DNA from: JAFKFI01 sp963795435
Lineage (GTDB): Bacteria; Pseudomonadota; Alphaproteobacteria; Acetobacterales; Acetobacteraceae
DNA: 64,000 nt
Assembly: GCA_963795435.1 (NCBI GenBank)
Contig: CAWCHV010000009.1
Coordinates: 248,001-312,000 of the forward strand
Direction of reading: 5' to 3'
Position numbers and translations under genes: made by a program. Below are positions 9,519-17,735 of the stretch, one piece after another; position 1 is the first letter of the stretch, and each line of letters opens with the position of its first letter. Below the pieces are notes generated by a model. The model saw only the letters and a program-made list of their open reading frames with translations, did not search any database and was not told where the DNA came from.

Positions 9519-10787
9519 CTATATGACGCCGCGGGCCTCGAGTTCCTCGAGTTCGGCTCCACTGATTCCCAAGAGCCCGCCGTACACGTCGCGATTGCTC
9601 GCGCCGAGCTCCGGCGCTGGTTGGTCGAATCCGGTGTGGGCGCCCGAGAACCTGATCGGCAAGCCAGTCCCCGCGACATCGATCGGTCCCAGCCGAGTAT
9701 GGACCAGATCCTGTACGGCTCCGGTCGCGCGGAGCATGGGGTCATGAAGCACCTCGCCGGCCGAGCGCACCCGCGCGCACGGGACGCGGCGCTTCGCATG
9801 AAGCTCGGTCATGACCTCCTCGGCCGTGAGAGCCCGGGTCCAGGCCTCGATCAGCGCGTTCAGTGCATCGGCGTTGACGACGCGTGGTCCGCGGCCGCTG
9901 AAGCGGGGGTCCGCGGCAAGCTCCGGCTGCCCCATGGCTTCGACTAGCGACCTGAACCAGCCGTCCGTCACTGCGGCGATCGCCACATGGCCGTCGCGCG
10001 CGGCGTAGACCCCGAACGGGCAGAGGCGGTTTTGGTGATTGCCGGTGCGCACCGCGAAGCCGCTGCGCTGGAGCACATCGAAATGCTCGACCGCAAGCAA
10101 CGAGGCCATGCAATCCAGCATGCTGACCTTGACGTGCTGGCCGCTGCCCGTCCGACCCCGCTGGATGATGGCCGCGAGGATGCCGCTGGTCGTGTAGAGC
10201 GGCGCGACCAGATCGGCGATCGGCAAGCCGAAGCGCATCGGCGGACCATCCATGAAGCCCGTGACGTCCATGACGCCGCTCAGCGCCTGTACGATGATGT
10301 CCATCGCCTTTAGGCCTGGAAACGGGTTTGCCTCGCCGAGGCCGGAGATTGAAGCATAGACGATGCTGGAGTTCGCCGCCCGCACCTCCTCATAACCGAC
10401 GCCGAGGCGGTCGGCCGTGCCATCGCTCAGGTTCTCGACCACAACGTCGGAGATTCGCGCCAGGCGCAGGAAGATCGCGCGGCCCTCGTCCGTCTTCAGG
10501 TCGAGCGTGATGCTTCTCTTGTTGCGGGCGCGGCTGAGAATTGAGAGCGAGGTGCCGCCGCCTGCCTTGGCGTCGAAGTGGAGGCCCTCCGGCCCGTAGA
10601 AGGGAGGACTGTTCCACGAGAGGTCGCTGCCTCCGGGACCCTCGATCTTGATGACGTCCGCCCCCAGTCCGGCCAGGAGGAGGCTGCAATACGGCCCGGC
10701 CAGCGCGACGGTGAGATCGAGAACCCGGATGCCTGCCAGCGGGCGCGGCAGACTTCCATCGTCGAGATCCTGCTTGTCCGTTTCCAT
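9519..10787 (-). CDS. CaiB/BaiF (class III) CoA transferase
   Basis: A 422-residue protein. I prefer the ATG at 10787, behind AGAGAG, over the in-frame ATG at 10802, which has no ribosome site. Family landmarks in order: PLAGIRVLDLTVALAGPYCS near residues 16-35, GADVIKIEGPGGSD near 45, NKRSITLDLKTDEGRAIFLRL near 90, and GLPIADLVAPLYTTSGILAA near 190, which contains the aspartate that forms the acyl-CoA anhydride/thioester. It would move CoA from a donor such as succinyl-CoA to the substrate acid. It lies in the same minus-strand run as the hydratase and the CitE-like lyase, the three activities expected for itaconate or mesaconate use. Confidence 0.88.
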   Translation of the reverse strand: METDKQDLDDGSLPRPLAGIRVLDLTVALAGPYCSLLLAGLGADVIKIEGPGGSDLSWNSPPFYGPEGLHFDAKAGGGTSLSILSRARNKRSITLDLKTDEGRAIFLRLARISDVVVENLSDGTADRLGVGYEEVRAANSSIVYASISGLGEANPFPGLKAMDIIVQALSGVMDVTGFMDGPPMRFGLPIADLVAPLYTTSGILAAIIQRGRTGSGQHVKVSMLDCMASLLAVEHFDVLQRSGFAVRTGNHQNRLCPFGVYAARDGHVAIAAVTDGWFRSLVEAMGQPELAADPRFSGRGPRVVNADALNALIEAWTRALTAEEVMTELHAKRRVPCARVRSAGEVLHDPMLRATGAVQDLVHTRLGPIDVAGTGLPIRFSGAHTGFDQPAPELGASNRDVYGGLLGISGAELEELEARGVI

Positions 10788-10846
10788 TGTTCTCTCTTTC
10801 ATAGGCGTTGATGCCGATGATTTCGTAGACGCGGCGAGCGCCGGTG

Positions 10847-11725
10847 CTAGGGCCGGTCGAGGGTGCGCGCCAGTTCCAGGATGTCGCGCGCCGTCTTGGC
10901 GTGGGCGATGTCGATGTGCTCACCGTCGTAGATCGCCGATGCGCGACCCGCCGCCTGCGCGTCCTCGAGCGCCTTGATCATCCCCTCGTAATAGGCGACG
11001 TCTTCGGCGGTCGGCGTGTACGTCTGGTTCACGATCGGGACGTTCGTGGGATGCAGCACGAGCTCGCCGTCCATCCCGAGGGCGCGGTCGCCTCGCGAGG
11101 CTTGGGCCAACCCTTCCAGATCGCGCACTTGCTGCCAGATGCCGCCGATCGCGCGCTTGCCGGCGGCGTGCGCCGCCATCACGATCCGGGACTTGAAGAA
11201 GAGCGCTTCCCGGCCTTCCGCCGACCACACAAAACCGAGCGCGCGAGCCACGTCGGCGTTCTTCGCACTGGCGCCGACGATCGCCGACACACGGGGCCGA
11301 CACGCGATCTCGTAGGCGAACTGCAGCGCTTTGGCGGTTTCGAGCAGCGGGATGAGCGTCACCGATCCGATAGCGAGGCCGTTCCGCATCTCGGCCTCGG
11401 CGATCATCGCCGAAGCGGTATCCACGTCCTCGCAGCCGTTCGGCTTCGAGATGAAGATGCCTTCCGCTCCCGGACGCACCACGGCGAGCAGATCGTCGAG
11501 ATCGTAGAGATGCGGGCTGCGGTTGATGCGGACGTAGACGCGCTGCTCCTGCTCCGCGAGCCAGGCGATCTTCGAAGCAACCGTCTGCCGCGCCGCTTCC
11601 TTTTCGGCCGGCGGCACGCTGTCCTCAAGATCCAGGATGAGGGCGTCCGCGCCGGACGAGACCGCTTTTTCGATCCATGCGGCCTTGTTGCCGGGGACGA
11701 ACAGAAAGGACCTGATGGGCTTCAT
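10847..11725 (-). CDS. CitE-like (HpcH/HpaI family) acyl-CoA lyase
   Basis: A 292-residue TIM-barrel lyase; the ATG at 11725 follows GGAGA. The opening MKPIRSFLFVPGNKAAWIEK is the classic CitE start. DALILDLEDSVPP supplies metal/substrate residues, VYVRINR the CoA-ester-binding arginine, and LIPLLETAKALQFAYEI the metal-binding glutamate. LGMDGELVLHP is the usual late motif. Family members split citryl-, malyl-, methylmalyl- or citramalyl-CoA into acetyl-CoA and an oxo-acid. Between an acyl-CoA dehydrogenase and a CoA transferase/hydratase pair, (S)-citramalyl-CoA lyase is the most economical guess, giving acetyl-CoA and pyruvate. Confidence 0.87.
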   Translation of the reverse strand: MKPIRSFLFVPGNKAAWIEKAVSSGADALILDLEDSVPPAEKEAARQTVASKIAWLAEQEQRVYVRINRSPHLYDLDDLLAVVRPGAEGIFISKPNGCEDVDTASAMIAEAEMRNGLAIGSVTLIPLLETAKALQFAYEIACRPRVSAIVGASAKNADVARALGFVWSAEGREALFFKSRIVMAAHAAGKRAIGGIWQQVRDLEGLAQASRGDRALGMDGELVLHPTNVPIVNQTYTPTAEDVAYYEGMIKALEDAQAAGRASAIYDGEHIDIAHAKTARDILELARTLDRP

Positions 11726-11754
11726 GGGTATCTCCGAAGGTCTTGCGCCGGTTG

Positions 11755-12921
11755 TCAGTACGACTTCGGCAGTCCGAGCCTCTTCTCCGCGATATGGCAG
11801 AGCGCCAGCTGCGGACTGACGGGCGCGATGTAGAGGATCATCGCTTCCCGCAGGAAACGCTCGACGTGGAATTCCTTCGCGTAGCCGTAGCCGCCGTGGG
11901 TGAGCATCGCGATCTGGCAGGTGCGCACCGCGGTTTGCGACGCAAGCAGCTTGGCCGCGTTGGCCTCCGGCCCGCACGGCTGGCCCCGGTCGTAGAGGTT
12001 GGCGGCGGCCAGCATCATGTGGTTCGCCGCCTCAAGCTCTGCCCAAGCCTGGGCGAGCGGATGCTGGATGCCTTGGTTCATGCCGATCTGCCGGTCGAAG
12101 ACCACGCGGTCCTTGGCATATTGAACGGCGCGCGCGAGCGCGGCACGACCGATGCCGATTGCCTCGGCGGCGACGAAGATCCGCTCGGCGTTCAGGCCGT
12201 GGAAGATGTACTCGAGCCCTCTCCCTTCCTCGCCGATGCGATCCTCGACCGGCACAGGCAGGTTGTCGATAAACAGTTCGTTCGAATCGATCGCCTTGCG
12301 ACCCATCTTGTCGATCTCGCGCACAGTCACGTAGCGGCGGTCGAGCTTGGTGTAGAACAGGCTCAGGCCGTGGGTGGACTTCTTCACCTGCTCGATCGGC
12401 GTGGTCCGGGCGAGGATGAGCATGTTGTCCGCGACCTGCGCGGTCGATATCCAGACCTTCTTGCCCGATAACAGGTATCGGTCGCCGTCCCGGACCGCCT
12501 TCACCTTGAGCTTCGTCGTGTTCAATCCGGCGTCGGGCTCCGTCACGGCGAAGCACGCCTTCACCTCGCCGCGCGTGAACGGCGGCAGGATGCGCTGCTT
12601 CTGCTCCTCGGTTCCGAACAGCACGACGGGCTGCAGGCCGAAGATATTCAGATGTATGGAGGAGGCTGCGGCCATGGCGCCTCCGCCCGCCGCCACCGTG
12701 CGCAGGAAGAGGGCGGCCTCGGTGATGCCGAGCGCGGCACCGCCATAGGCCTCGGGCATCGCGATCCCGAGCCAGCCCGCCGTCGCGACCTCCTTATAGA
12801 ACTCTTCCGGGAAGCCGCCGACGCGGTCGCGCTCGAGCCAGTATTCCGGGGGAAACTTGGCGCAGATGCGCTCCGCCGCGTCGACGATGGTCTGCTGCTG
12901 CTCGGTGAGTTGATAATCCAT
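11755..12921 (-). CDS. acyl-CoA dehydrogenase
   Basis: A 388-residue FAD enzyme, full family length, starting at the ATG at 12921. Visible: MPEAYGGAALGITEAALFLR near residue 54-73, ACFAVTEPDAGLNTT (flavin-binding signature) near 122, SGKKVWISTAQVADNMLILART near 152, and HGGYGYAKEFHVERFLREAMI near 345, the C-terminal signature. The usual catalytic glutamate near the C-terminus cannot be assigned with certainty by eye. It is the first gene of the minus-strand run, with an operator-like palindrome about 56 bases upstream, so it is probably the promoter-proximal gene of the catabolic operon. In pseudomonad itaconate clusters an acyl-CoA dehydrogenase gene also accompanies the hydratase, transferase and lyase. 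Confidence 0.9.
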   Translation of the reverse strand: MDYQLTEQQQTIVDAAERICAKFPPEYWLERDRVGGFPEEFYKEVATAGWLGIAMPEAYGGAALGITEAALFLRTVAAGGGAMAAASSIHLNIFGLQPVVLFGTEEQKQRILPPFTRGEVKACFAVTEPDAGLNTTKLKVKAVRDGDRYLLSGKKVWISTAQVADNMLILARTTPIEQVKKSTHGLSLFYTKLDRRYVTVREIDKMGRKAIDSNELFIDNLPVPVEDRIGEEGRGLEYIFHGLNAERIFVAAEAIGIGRAALARAVQYAKDRVVFDRQIGMNQGIQHPLAQAWAELEAANHMMLAAANLYDRGQPCGPEANAAKLLASQTAVRTCQIAMLTHGGYGYAKEFHVERFLREAMILYIAPVSPQLALCHIAEKRLGLPKSY

Positions 12922-12976
12922 CGCTCCACTCCCTTTCGGTTGCCCGCCCGGAACTCTCGGTCCGGCTGCTGATCAA

Positions 12977-12992
12977 CCTAACAAACATTAGG
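12977..12992. promoter_or_regulatory. operator-like motif, copy 2
   Basis: CCTAACAAACATTAGG, with CCTAA and TTAGG arms, lies 56 bases upstream of the acyl-CoA dehydrogenase start. It matches the motif at 1482-1497 at 13 of 16 positions, and both lie upstream of minus-strand genes of the same catabolic block. This is the best candidate for a shared repressor site of the cluster. Confidence 0.55.
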
Positions 12993-13125
12993 CACTATCG
13001 ATGACCAGTGTCAATACCGATTTCAAGCGGAGCCGCCGGGCGGATCGTGGGCCGGGCTGGCAGGTGGTCCGGAGATTCGCGCGGGCAACGCCGCGAGGCG
13101 CGGGCACCCGACGGAAGTGGGAGGC

Positions 13126-13400
13126 GCGGGGCCGCTGGGGCCGCCTGATGCCGCCCGAATACGTCCGGCCGTACGTGAAGGCGCAGAAGAACGACGACCG
13201 CGACGTCGAAACAATCACCGAAGCGGCCATCCGCCCCACCATGCGGTTCGTGCCGCTGAAGAAACAGCGCAGCTGGATGTTCAGGCTTTGCATCGAGTAC
13301 GCGAGCGCCTGGTCGCAAAGCGGACGGAGCCGATCAACCGGATGCGGGCGCTGCTGCAGCGACACCGGGTCGAGAACATGATCGGCCGCTTCAAGGGCAC
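13126..13400 (+). pseudogene. IS110-family transposase remnant
   Basis: A short plus-strand stretch encodes two adjoining pieces of an IS110-type transposase in different frames. PEYVRPYVKAQKNDDRDVE plus AAIRPTMRFVPLK come first. After a frameshift near 13260 follows LDVQALHRVRERLVAKRT and INRMRALLQRH. No start, no C-terminal domain and no clear ends are visible. The rest of the gap from 12922 to 13535, including 13400-13535, holds no recognisable gene. The remnant lies exactly between the catabolic block and the heme operon, so it probably marks an old integration or rearrangement edge. Confidence 0.7.
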
Positions 13401-13535
13401 CCACCCCGACGTGAAGGCAGTCCCGACGCGGAACCTGCCGACCATCCAGCGCCATCTGGATAAGCAGCAGAAGATGTCGGCCCCGGGGCGCGTCCGGCGT
13501 ATCGGAGCGCGCATCGGCCGATCAGCGGTAGGCGG

Positions 13536-14834
13536 TCAGGCGCTCGCGGCTGGCCGGACCGCGAGGGTCTGGCCCTGCTGCCGGGCCGGCGCGTGGGTGT
13601 CCCAGACCACTTGTCCGGGCGTGCCGCAAGTGGGGCAGGCGGCGCGCCACGCTGGCAGGGTTGTGCCGCAGGCGGCACAGCGCCACGCCGGGTCGGGGCC
13701 GGCCTTGGCGGCCTGGCGCAAGGCGTCTCGCTGGGCGGTGCGGCTGGCCTCGCTGTCGCCTTCCGCCTCGGCCACGTCGGCGAGCAGGGTCCAGACGCGG
13801 CGCTGGTCGAGCCCGGTGTCGCGGGCGACCTCGGCGTGGCGGCGTGCCTCGCCGGTCAGCCCGGCGTCGAGCGACATGCGCGCCAGCAGCAGATGGCTCT
13901 CCGGATGGTCGGGATTCTCCTGCGCCAGCCGCTTGGCTTCCTGCACGCGGTCGAGTGGGGCTCCGAGGGGTTCCAGCGCGAGGGCGGCGATGTCGGGGTG
14001 CGGCGTGCTGGCCCAGGTGCGGCGGAGCACTTCGAGCGCCCGGCCGGCGCGCCCCGTCTCGCGCAGCCGGCGGGCATAGGCGAGTGCCGCGGGGACCAGG
14101 GTGGGGTCTTCGTCCCAGGCCTGCTTGGCGAATTGCAGCGCCCGCGCGGGGTCGGGCTCGGCATCCGCGGCGGCCGCGGCCAGCGCCGCCTTGGGCGCGT
14201 CGGCGTCGGCCAGCGCCAGCGCCTCCGACCACGCGCCGGTACGCATCGCCAATTCGCGCCGCTCGCCGCGCAGCCAGGCGGCGCCGGGATGCGCCTGCTC
14301 GGCCTGCCGAGCGAGGGCGGCCGCCTCGGTCCAGTCCTGCCGCGCGATGGCTTGCCGCAGGAGGCCGCGCAGGCCGAGGAACGCCGAATCGGGCCGTGCG
14401 GCGAGGGCGCGGAAGGCGGCGGCGGCTTCCTCTTCCTGCCCGGCGATACGGCCCGCCTCGGCAGCGAGCACCAGGGTCTGCGGCGTGTCGCCGAGCAGCC
14501 GGCGGGAGCGCGCCGCCTCGCGTCGCGCGCCGTCCGCCTCGCCAGCGCCGAGCGCGAGCAGCGCCTGGGTGACGGCGGCGTCGCCTTGGACGCGGCGGCG
14601 CTCCAGACGCCAGCGGCGGAAGCGTCGCGGCGCGAAGATCAGCCCGCCGATCAGCCGCACGATCAGGTACAGCACGAGGAACAGCACGAGCAGCCCGAGC
14701 CCGACCACTGGTGCCGCCGCCTCGAAGCTGTAGGCGCCGATCTCGGCGGTCACGGTGCCGGGCAGGGCGCCGAGGAACCAGGCGATCGCGACGACGATCG
14801 CCGCCGTGACCAGGATGACGATGACGCGCAGCAT
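13536..14834 (-). CDS. HemY-like (HemY_N domain, TPR) inner-membrane protein
   Basis: A 432-residue protein starting at the ATG at 14834, one base into the stop of the upstream gene. Two hydrophobic segments, about residues 2-25 and 40-65, are followed by FAPRRFRRWRLERRR, the HemY_N hallmark, then TPR-like helices to about 390. A C-terminal CAACGTTLPAWRAACPTC gives two CxxC pairs, a likely zinc ribbon. Despite its name this protein is not the protoporphyrinogen oxidase; HemY of this type travels with hemC and hemD and has an uncertain role in tetrapyrrole synthesis. It is the last gene of the four-gene heme operon. Confidence 0.85.
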   Translation of the reverse strand: MLRVIVILVTAAIVVAIAWFLGALPGTVTAEIGAYSFEAAAPVVGLGLLVLFLVLYLIVRLIGGLIFAPRRFRRWRLERRRVQGDAAVTQALLALGAGEADGARREAARSRRLLGDTPQTLVLAAEAGRIAGQEEEAAAAFRALAARPDSAFLGLRGLLRQAIARQDWTEAAALARQAEQAHPGAAWLRGERRELAMRTGAWSEALALADADAPKAALAAAAADAEPDPARALQFAKQAWDEDPTLVPAALAYARRLRETGRAGRALEVLRRTWASTPHPDIAALALEPLGAPLDRVQEAKRLAQENPDHPESHLLLARMSLDAGLTGEARRHAEVARDTGLDQRRVWTLLADVAEAEGDSEASRTAQRDALRQAAKAGPDPAWRCAACGTTLPAWRAACPTCGTPGQVVWDTHAPARQQGQTLAVRPAASA

Positions 14835-15988
14835 CAGCTGTGAGCGGCCATGACGGCGAGGGCGGCGCGCGCATCGAGCAGCGCCTGCGCCTGGGACTTC
14901 CAGCCGGCCATTGCCTGCGCGGCGGGGCCGCTCAGTGCGTCGAGCGCGCTCACCGCGCCGGCGAGGTCGCCCGCCAGCAGCGCGCTCCGCGCCCGCGCGA
15001 TCACCCCCGAAGCCGGGTCGCCGACGATGACGTGGTCGCCCTCGCGGAGGGTCACGAGATCTTGAGCGCGGGTCCACATGCGGTCGAGGAAGGGCTGGCC
15101 CTGGGTCGAGGGGCGGCTGGCCTCCTCCGCGGCGCGGGCGGCGGCGGGGAAGGACAGGCGAAGCTGCGCCTCGGTGGGAGGGCGGGTCTGGGCGAAGCGG
15201 GCGAGCGAGGCAGGAGCGCCGGGCAAGTCCCCGAGCGGCTGGCCGGAATCGAGGGCGGTCTGCGCCGCCTGGATGCGGCCGATCCGCCCCGCCTTGTCGG
15301 CCAGCACCGCGATCTGCCCGGCCTCGTGTTCGACCACGCCGAGGCGTTTTTCCACCGCATCGACCTTGCCGGCGAGGCCGGAGAGCCCGGCGGCGTCCTG
15401 CTCCAGCTTGCCGATCCGGCTTTCCGCCGCGTCGAGCTTGTTGCCGAGGCCGGTCTCCAAACCCTGCTGGCGGGTCGCGAGCTGGTCCTCACGGCCGGCG
15501 ATCGCGTCAATGCGGCTCGCCAGGTTGGCGAGATCGCCCTTCGTCGCGACGTCGCCGGGCACCTGCGGCCGTTGCTCGAGCGCGGCAATCCGGGCCTCGA
15601 TGGGGGCCAGATCAGGGACCGGGCGCTGTTCGAGTGCCGCGAGCCGTGCCTCGACGGGGGCGAGATCAGGCGCGGTGTGTTTTTCCAGCGCCGCGACGCG
15701 GTTCTCCAGCGGGCGCAGGTCGGTCGGCTGCGGCGTCGGGCGCTGCTCCAGGGCCTGCACCTGTTGGCGGAGCGCAGCGATCTCGGCTGGGTCGATGGCG
15801 GGGCGGGCCGGCAGGGGTGGGTTGCGCCACAGCCAGATGATCGCGCCGGCGAGGATGACGAAGCCGACTAGGTACAGCGCAGGGACCAGCGGCGCGAGCC
15901 GCTGCCAGGGCGGCGGCGCCGGGTCGGGGTTTTCGGGAGGCGCCCGAGCGGGGTCCGCCGGAGGGGGCAGCGCGGTCGGTTCGTTCAT
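14834..15988 (-). CDS. mitofilin-like (COG4223) membrane protein
   Basis: A 384-residue protein with a proline-rich cytoplasmic N-terminus, one membrane helix at about 32-54 (LAPLVPALYLVGFVILAGAI) and then a long coiled coil. The coiled coil has heptad-like repeats such as ALEQRP, ENRVAALEK and EARIAALEQ. The C-terminal helical part from about residue 240 resembles the mitofilin/Mic60 domain found in alphaproteobacteria between hemD and hemY. It overlaps hemD by ATGA. Alphaproteobacterial Mic60 homologues are linked to intracytoplasmic membrane shaping; for this protein that is inference from position and architecture. Confidence 0.8.
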   Translation of the reverse strand: MNEPTALPPPADPARAPPENPDPAPPPWQRLAPLVPALYLVGFVILAGAIIWLWRNPPLPARPAIDPAEIAALRQQVQALEQRPTPQPTDLRPLENRVAALEKHTAPDLAPVEARLAALEQRPVPDLAPIEARIAALEQRPQVPGDVATKGDLANLASRIDAIAGREDQLATRQQGLETGLGNKLDAAESRIGKLEQDAAGLSGLAGKVDAVEKRLGVVEHEAGQIAVLADKAGRIGRIQAAQTALDSGQPLGDLPGAPASLARFAQTRPPTEAQLRLSFPAAARAAEEASRPSTQGQPFLDRMWTRAQDLVTLREGDHVIVGDPASGVIARARSALLAGDLAGAVSALDALSGPAAQAMAGWKSQAQALLDARAALAVMAAHS

Positions 15989-16689
15989 CGCAGCAGCGCG
16001 AGCATCTCGTCTTGTGTGGGCCGGGCCGCGACACGGATCGCCCGCCACGGCAGAGGCTCTAATGCCACGCCAGCCGGGCGGCCGATAGCCAGGGCACCGA
16101 CATCCGCCACACGAGACGCGAGGCCGGCCGCTAGGACCAGGGTCACGAAAGTGCGCGCGGTCTCGGCCGAGAAGAACAAGGCGGCGCGCAAGGTTTCCCC
16201 CCGTAGCGCCTCGGCGGCAGCCCGCGGCAGCGTGTGCGCCGGCGTGGCCGCGTAGACCTCGCGGCGGATCACCACGAAGCCGCGCCCACGCAATTCGGCC
16301 GCGAGGCGCTCGCCCTGCCCGGCGCCGCTCGCCAGCAACAGCGGCTGGCCGGGCACCGGCAGGAGCCGGGCGGCGAGATCGGCCAGTGCCGAGGTGTCGC
16401 CGTTGGCGCTGCGCGCGCGCAGGAAGCCCGCCCCGCGCGCCAGTCGCGCGGTGGCGTCGCCGACCGCGAGCAGCGGGGCCCCGTGCCAGGACGCGGGGAG
16501 AAAACGGATTGCGTTGGCGCTGGTGGCAAGGACGGCGCGCACTCCGGCGGGGTCGGGCAGATCGGCGGGCAGGGCGGAGATGTCGAGGAGCGGTGCCACG
16601 ACCGGGTCGAGGCCGAGCGCCGCCACACGGCCGGCGGTCGCGGTCGCGCCTGGTTCCGGGCGAGTAATGAGGACAGCGCGGCGGCTCAG
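15985..16689 (-). CDS. hemD: uroporphyrinogen-III synthase
   Basis: The family N-terminus RAVLITRPEPGATATAGR lies upstream of the first standard start, a GTG at 16626. The only start-like codon placing it inside the protein is a CTG at 16689, overlapping the hemC stop as CTGA. From there the product is about 234 residues, the usual size. Further support: SANAIRFLP near residue 58, LAVGDATARLARGAGF, and VYAATPAHTLP mid-protein. It closes and inverts ring D of hydroxymethylbilane to uroporphyrinogen III. It is sandwiched between hemC and the mitofilin-like gene with overlaps at both ends, so translation is probably coupled. The exact start codon is uncertain. Confidence 0.82.
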   Translation of the reverse strand: MSRRAVLITRPEPGATATAGRVAALGLDPVVAPLLDISALPADLPDPAGVRAVLATSANAIRFLPASWHGAPLLAVGDATARLARGAGFLRARSANGDTSALADLAARLLPVPGQPLLLASGAGQGERLAAELRGRGFVVIRREVYAATPAHTLPRAAAEALRGETLRAALFFSAETARTFVTLVLAAGLASRVADVGALAIGRPAGVALEPLPWRAIRVAARPTQDEMLALLR

Positions 16690-17690
16690 GCGAAAATGTC
16701 CGGCGGCGAGTTGGCGCGCAGACTGGCGCCGAGCGCCGTGCCGAGCCGCGCCGCGTCCACCGCCGCGCCGTGCGCGCTCCGCTTAAGCAGGAACGAGCCG
16801 TCGGCGCGCGCGACCAGGCCGGTGAGGTGCAGCGTGCCGTCCGGCAGAAGACGCGCGTAGCCGCCGATCGGCGTGCGGCAGGAGCCGTCGAGTTCCGCGA
16901 GCAAGGCGCGTTCGGCGGTCGAGACCGCCTTCGCCTCGGGATCCTCGATGGCGGCCAGCAGCTCGCGCAACTCGGTGTTGTCGGCCCGCACCGTGACCCC
17001 GACGATGCCCTGGCCGGCTGAGGGCACCATCGCCTCGGGATCCAGCACCAGCGAGGCGCGATCGGCCAGCCCGAGCCGTCGCAGGCCGGCGAGCGCCAGC
17101 AGGGTCGCGGCACAGTCACCTTGCGCGACCCGATCGAGCCGACGCTGCACGTTGCCGCGCAGCAGGGCGATGCGCAGATCGGGCCGGGCGTGCAGGAGCT
17201 GGGCTTGGCGGCGCAGCGAGGAGGTGCCGATAGTCGCACCTCCGGGCACCGCGGCGAACGGGTCGCCGGGGTCGGGCGGCGGGCAGCCGGGGCCGAGGAC
17301 CAGCGCGTCGCGGGCGTCCTCTCGCTTGAGCGTACAGGCCAGCGTGATGCCGGGAGGCAGCTCGGTTTCGAGGTCCTTGAGGCTGTGGACCGCGAAATCG
17401 ATGCGTCCGTCGGCCAGCGCCTCGTGGATCTCCTTGGCGAACAGGCCCTTGCCGCCGATATCGGCGAGACGGCGGTCCTGCACGGTGTCCCCGGTGGTGC
17501 GGATCTGGTGCTCCTCGAACAGGTCGAGGTCGCGCATCACTGGGCAGAAATGGCTGATCCGGGCGAGGAAGGCGCGCGTCTGCACCAGTGCGAGCGGCGA
17601 CCCGCGGGTGCCGACGCGCAGCGGCAGCCGGCCGCGATGCGGCTGTACGGCCGTGGGCGCCAAGTCTGACGGGGGCTGGGCGGAGGCCAT
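16686..17690 (-). CDS. hemC: hydroxymethylbilane synthase (porphobilinogen deaminase)
   Basis: A 334-residue enzyme, slightly longer than most. RVGTRGSPLALVQTRAFL near residues 25-42 is the family opening. IGGKGLFAKEIHEALADGRIDFAVHSLKDLET carries substrate-binding and catalytic aspartate residues. GTSSLRRQAQLL and IALLRGNVQRRL bind the acidic side chains. The dipyrromethane cofactor cysteine is in DGSCRTPIGGYA. It polymerises four porphobilinogens to hydroxymethylbilane in the cytoplasm. First gene of the heme operon and divergent from tsaD with only 45 bases between, an arrangement common in alphaproteobacteria. Confidence 0.96.
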   Translation of the reverse strand: MASAQPPSDLAPTAVQPHRGRLPLRVGTRGSPLALVQTRAFLARISHFCPVMRDLDLFEEHQIRTTGDTVQDRRLADIGGKGLFAKEIHEALADGRIDFAVHSLKDLETELPPGITLACTLKREDARDALVLGPGCPPPDPGDPFAAVPGGATIGTSSLRRQAQLLHARPDLRIALLRGNVQRRLDRVAQGDCAATLLALAGLRRLGLADRASLVLDPEAMVPSAGQGIVGVTVRADNTELRELLAAIEDPEAKAVSTAERALLAELDGSCRTPIGGYARLLPDGTLHLTGLVARADGSFLLKRSAHGAAVDAARLGTALGASLRANSPPDIFA

Positions 17691-17735
17691 GCGCGTGTCC
17701 TATTACCCGACCCCGCCGAAGGAAAGCTGAATTCC

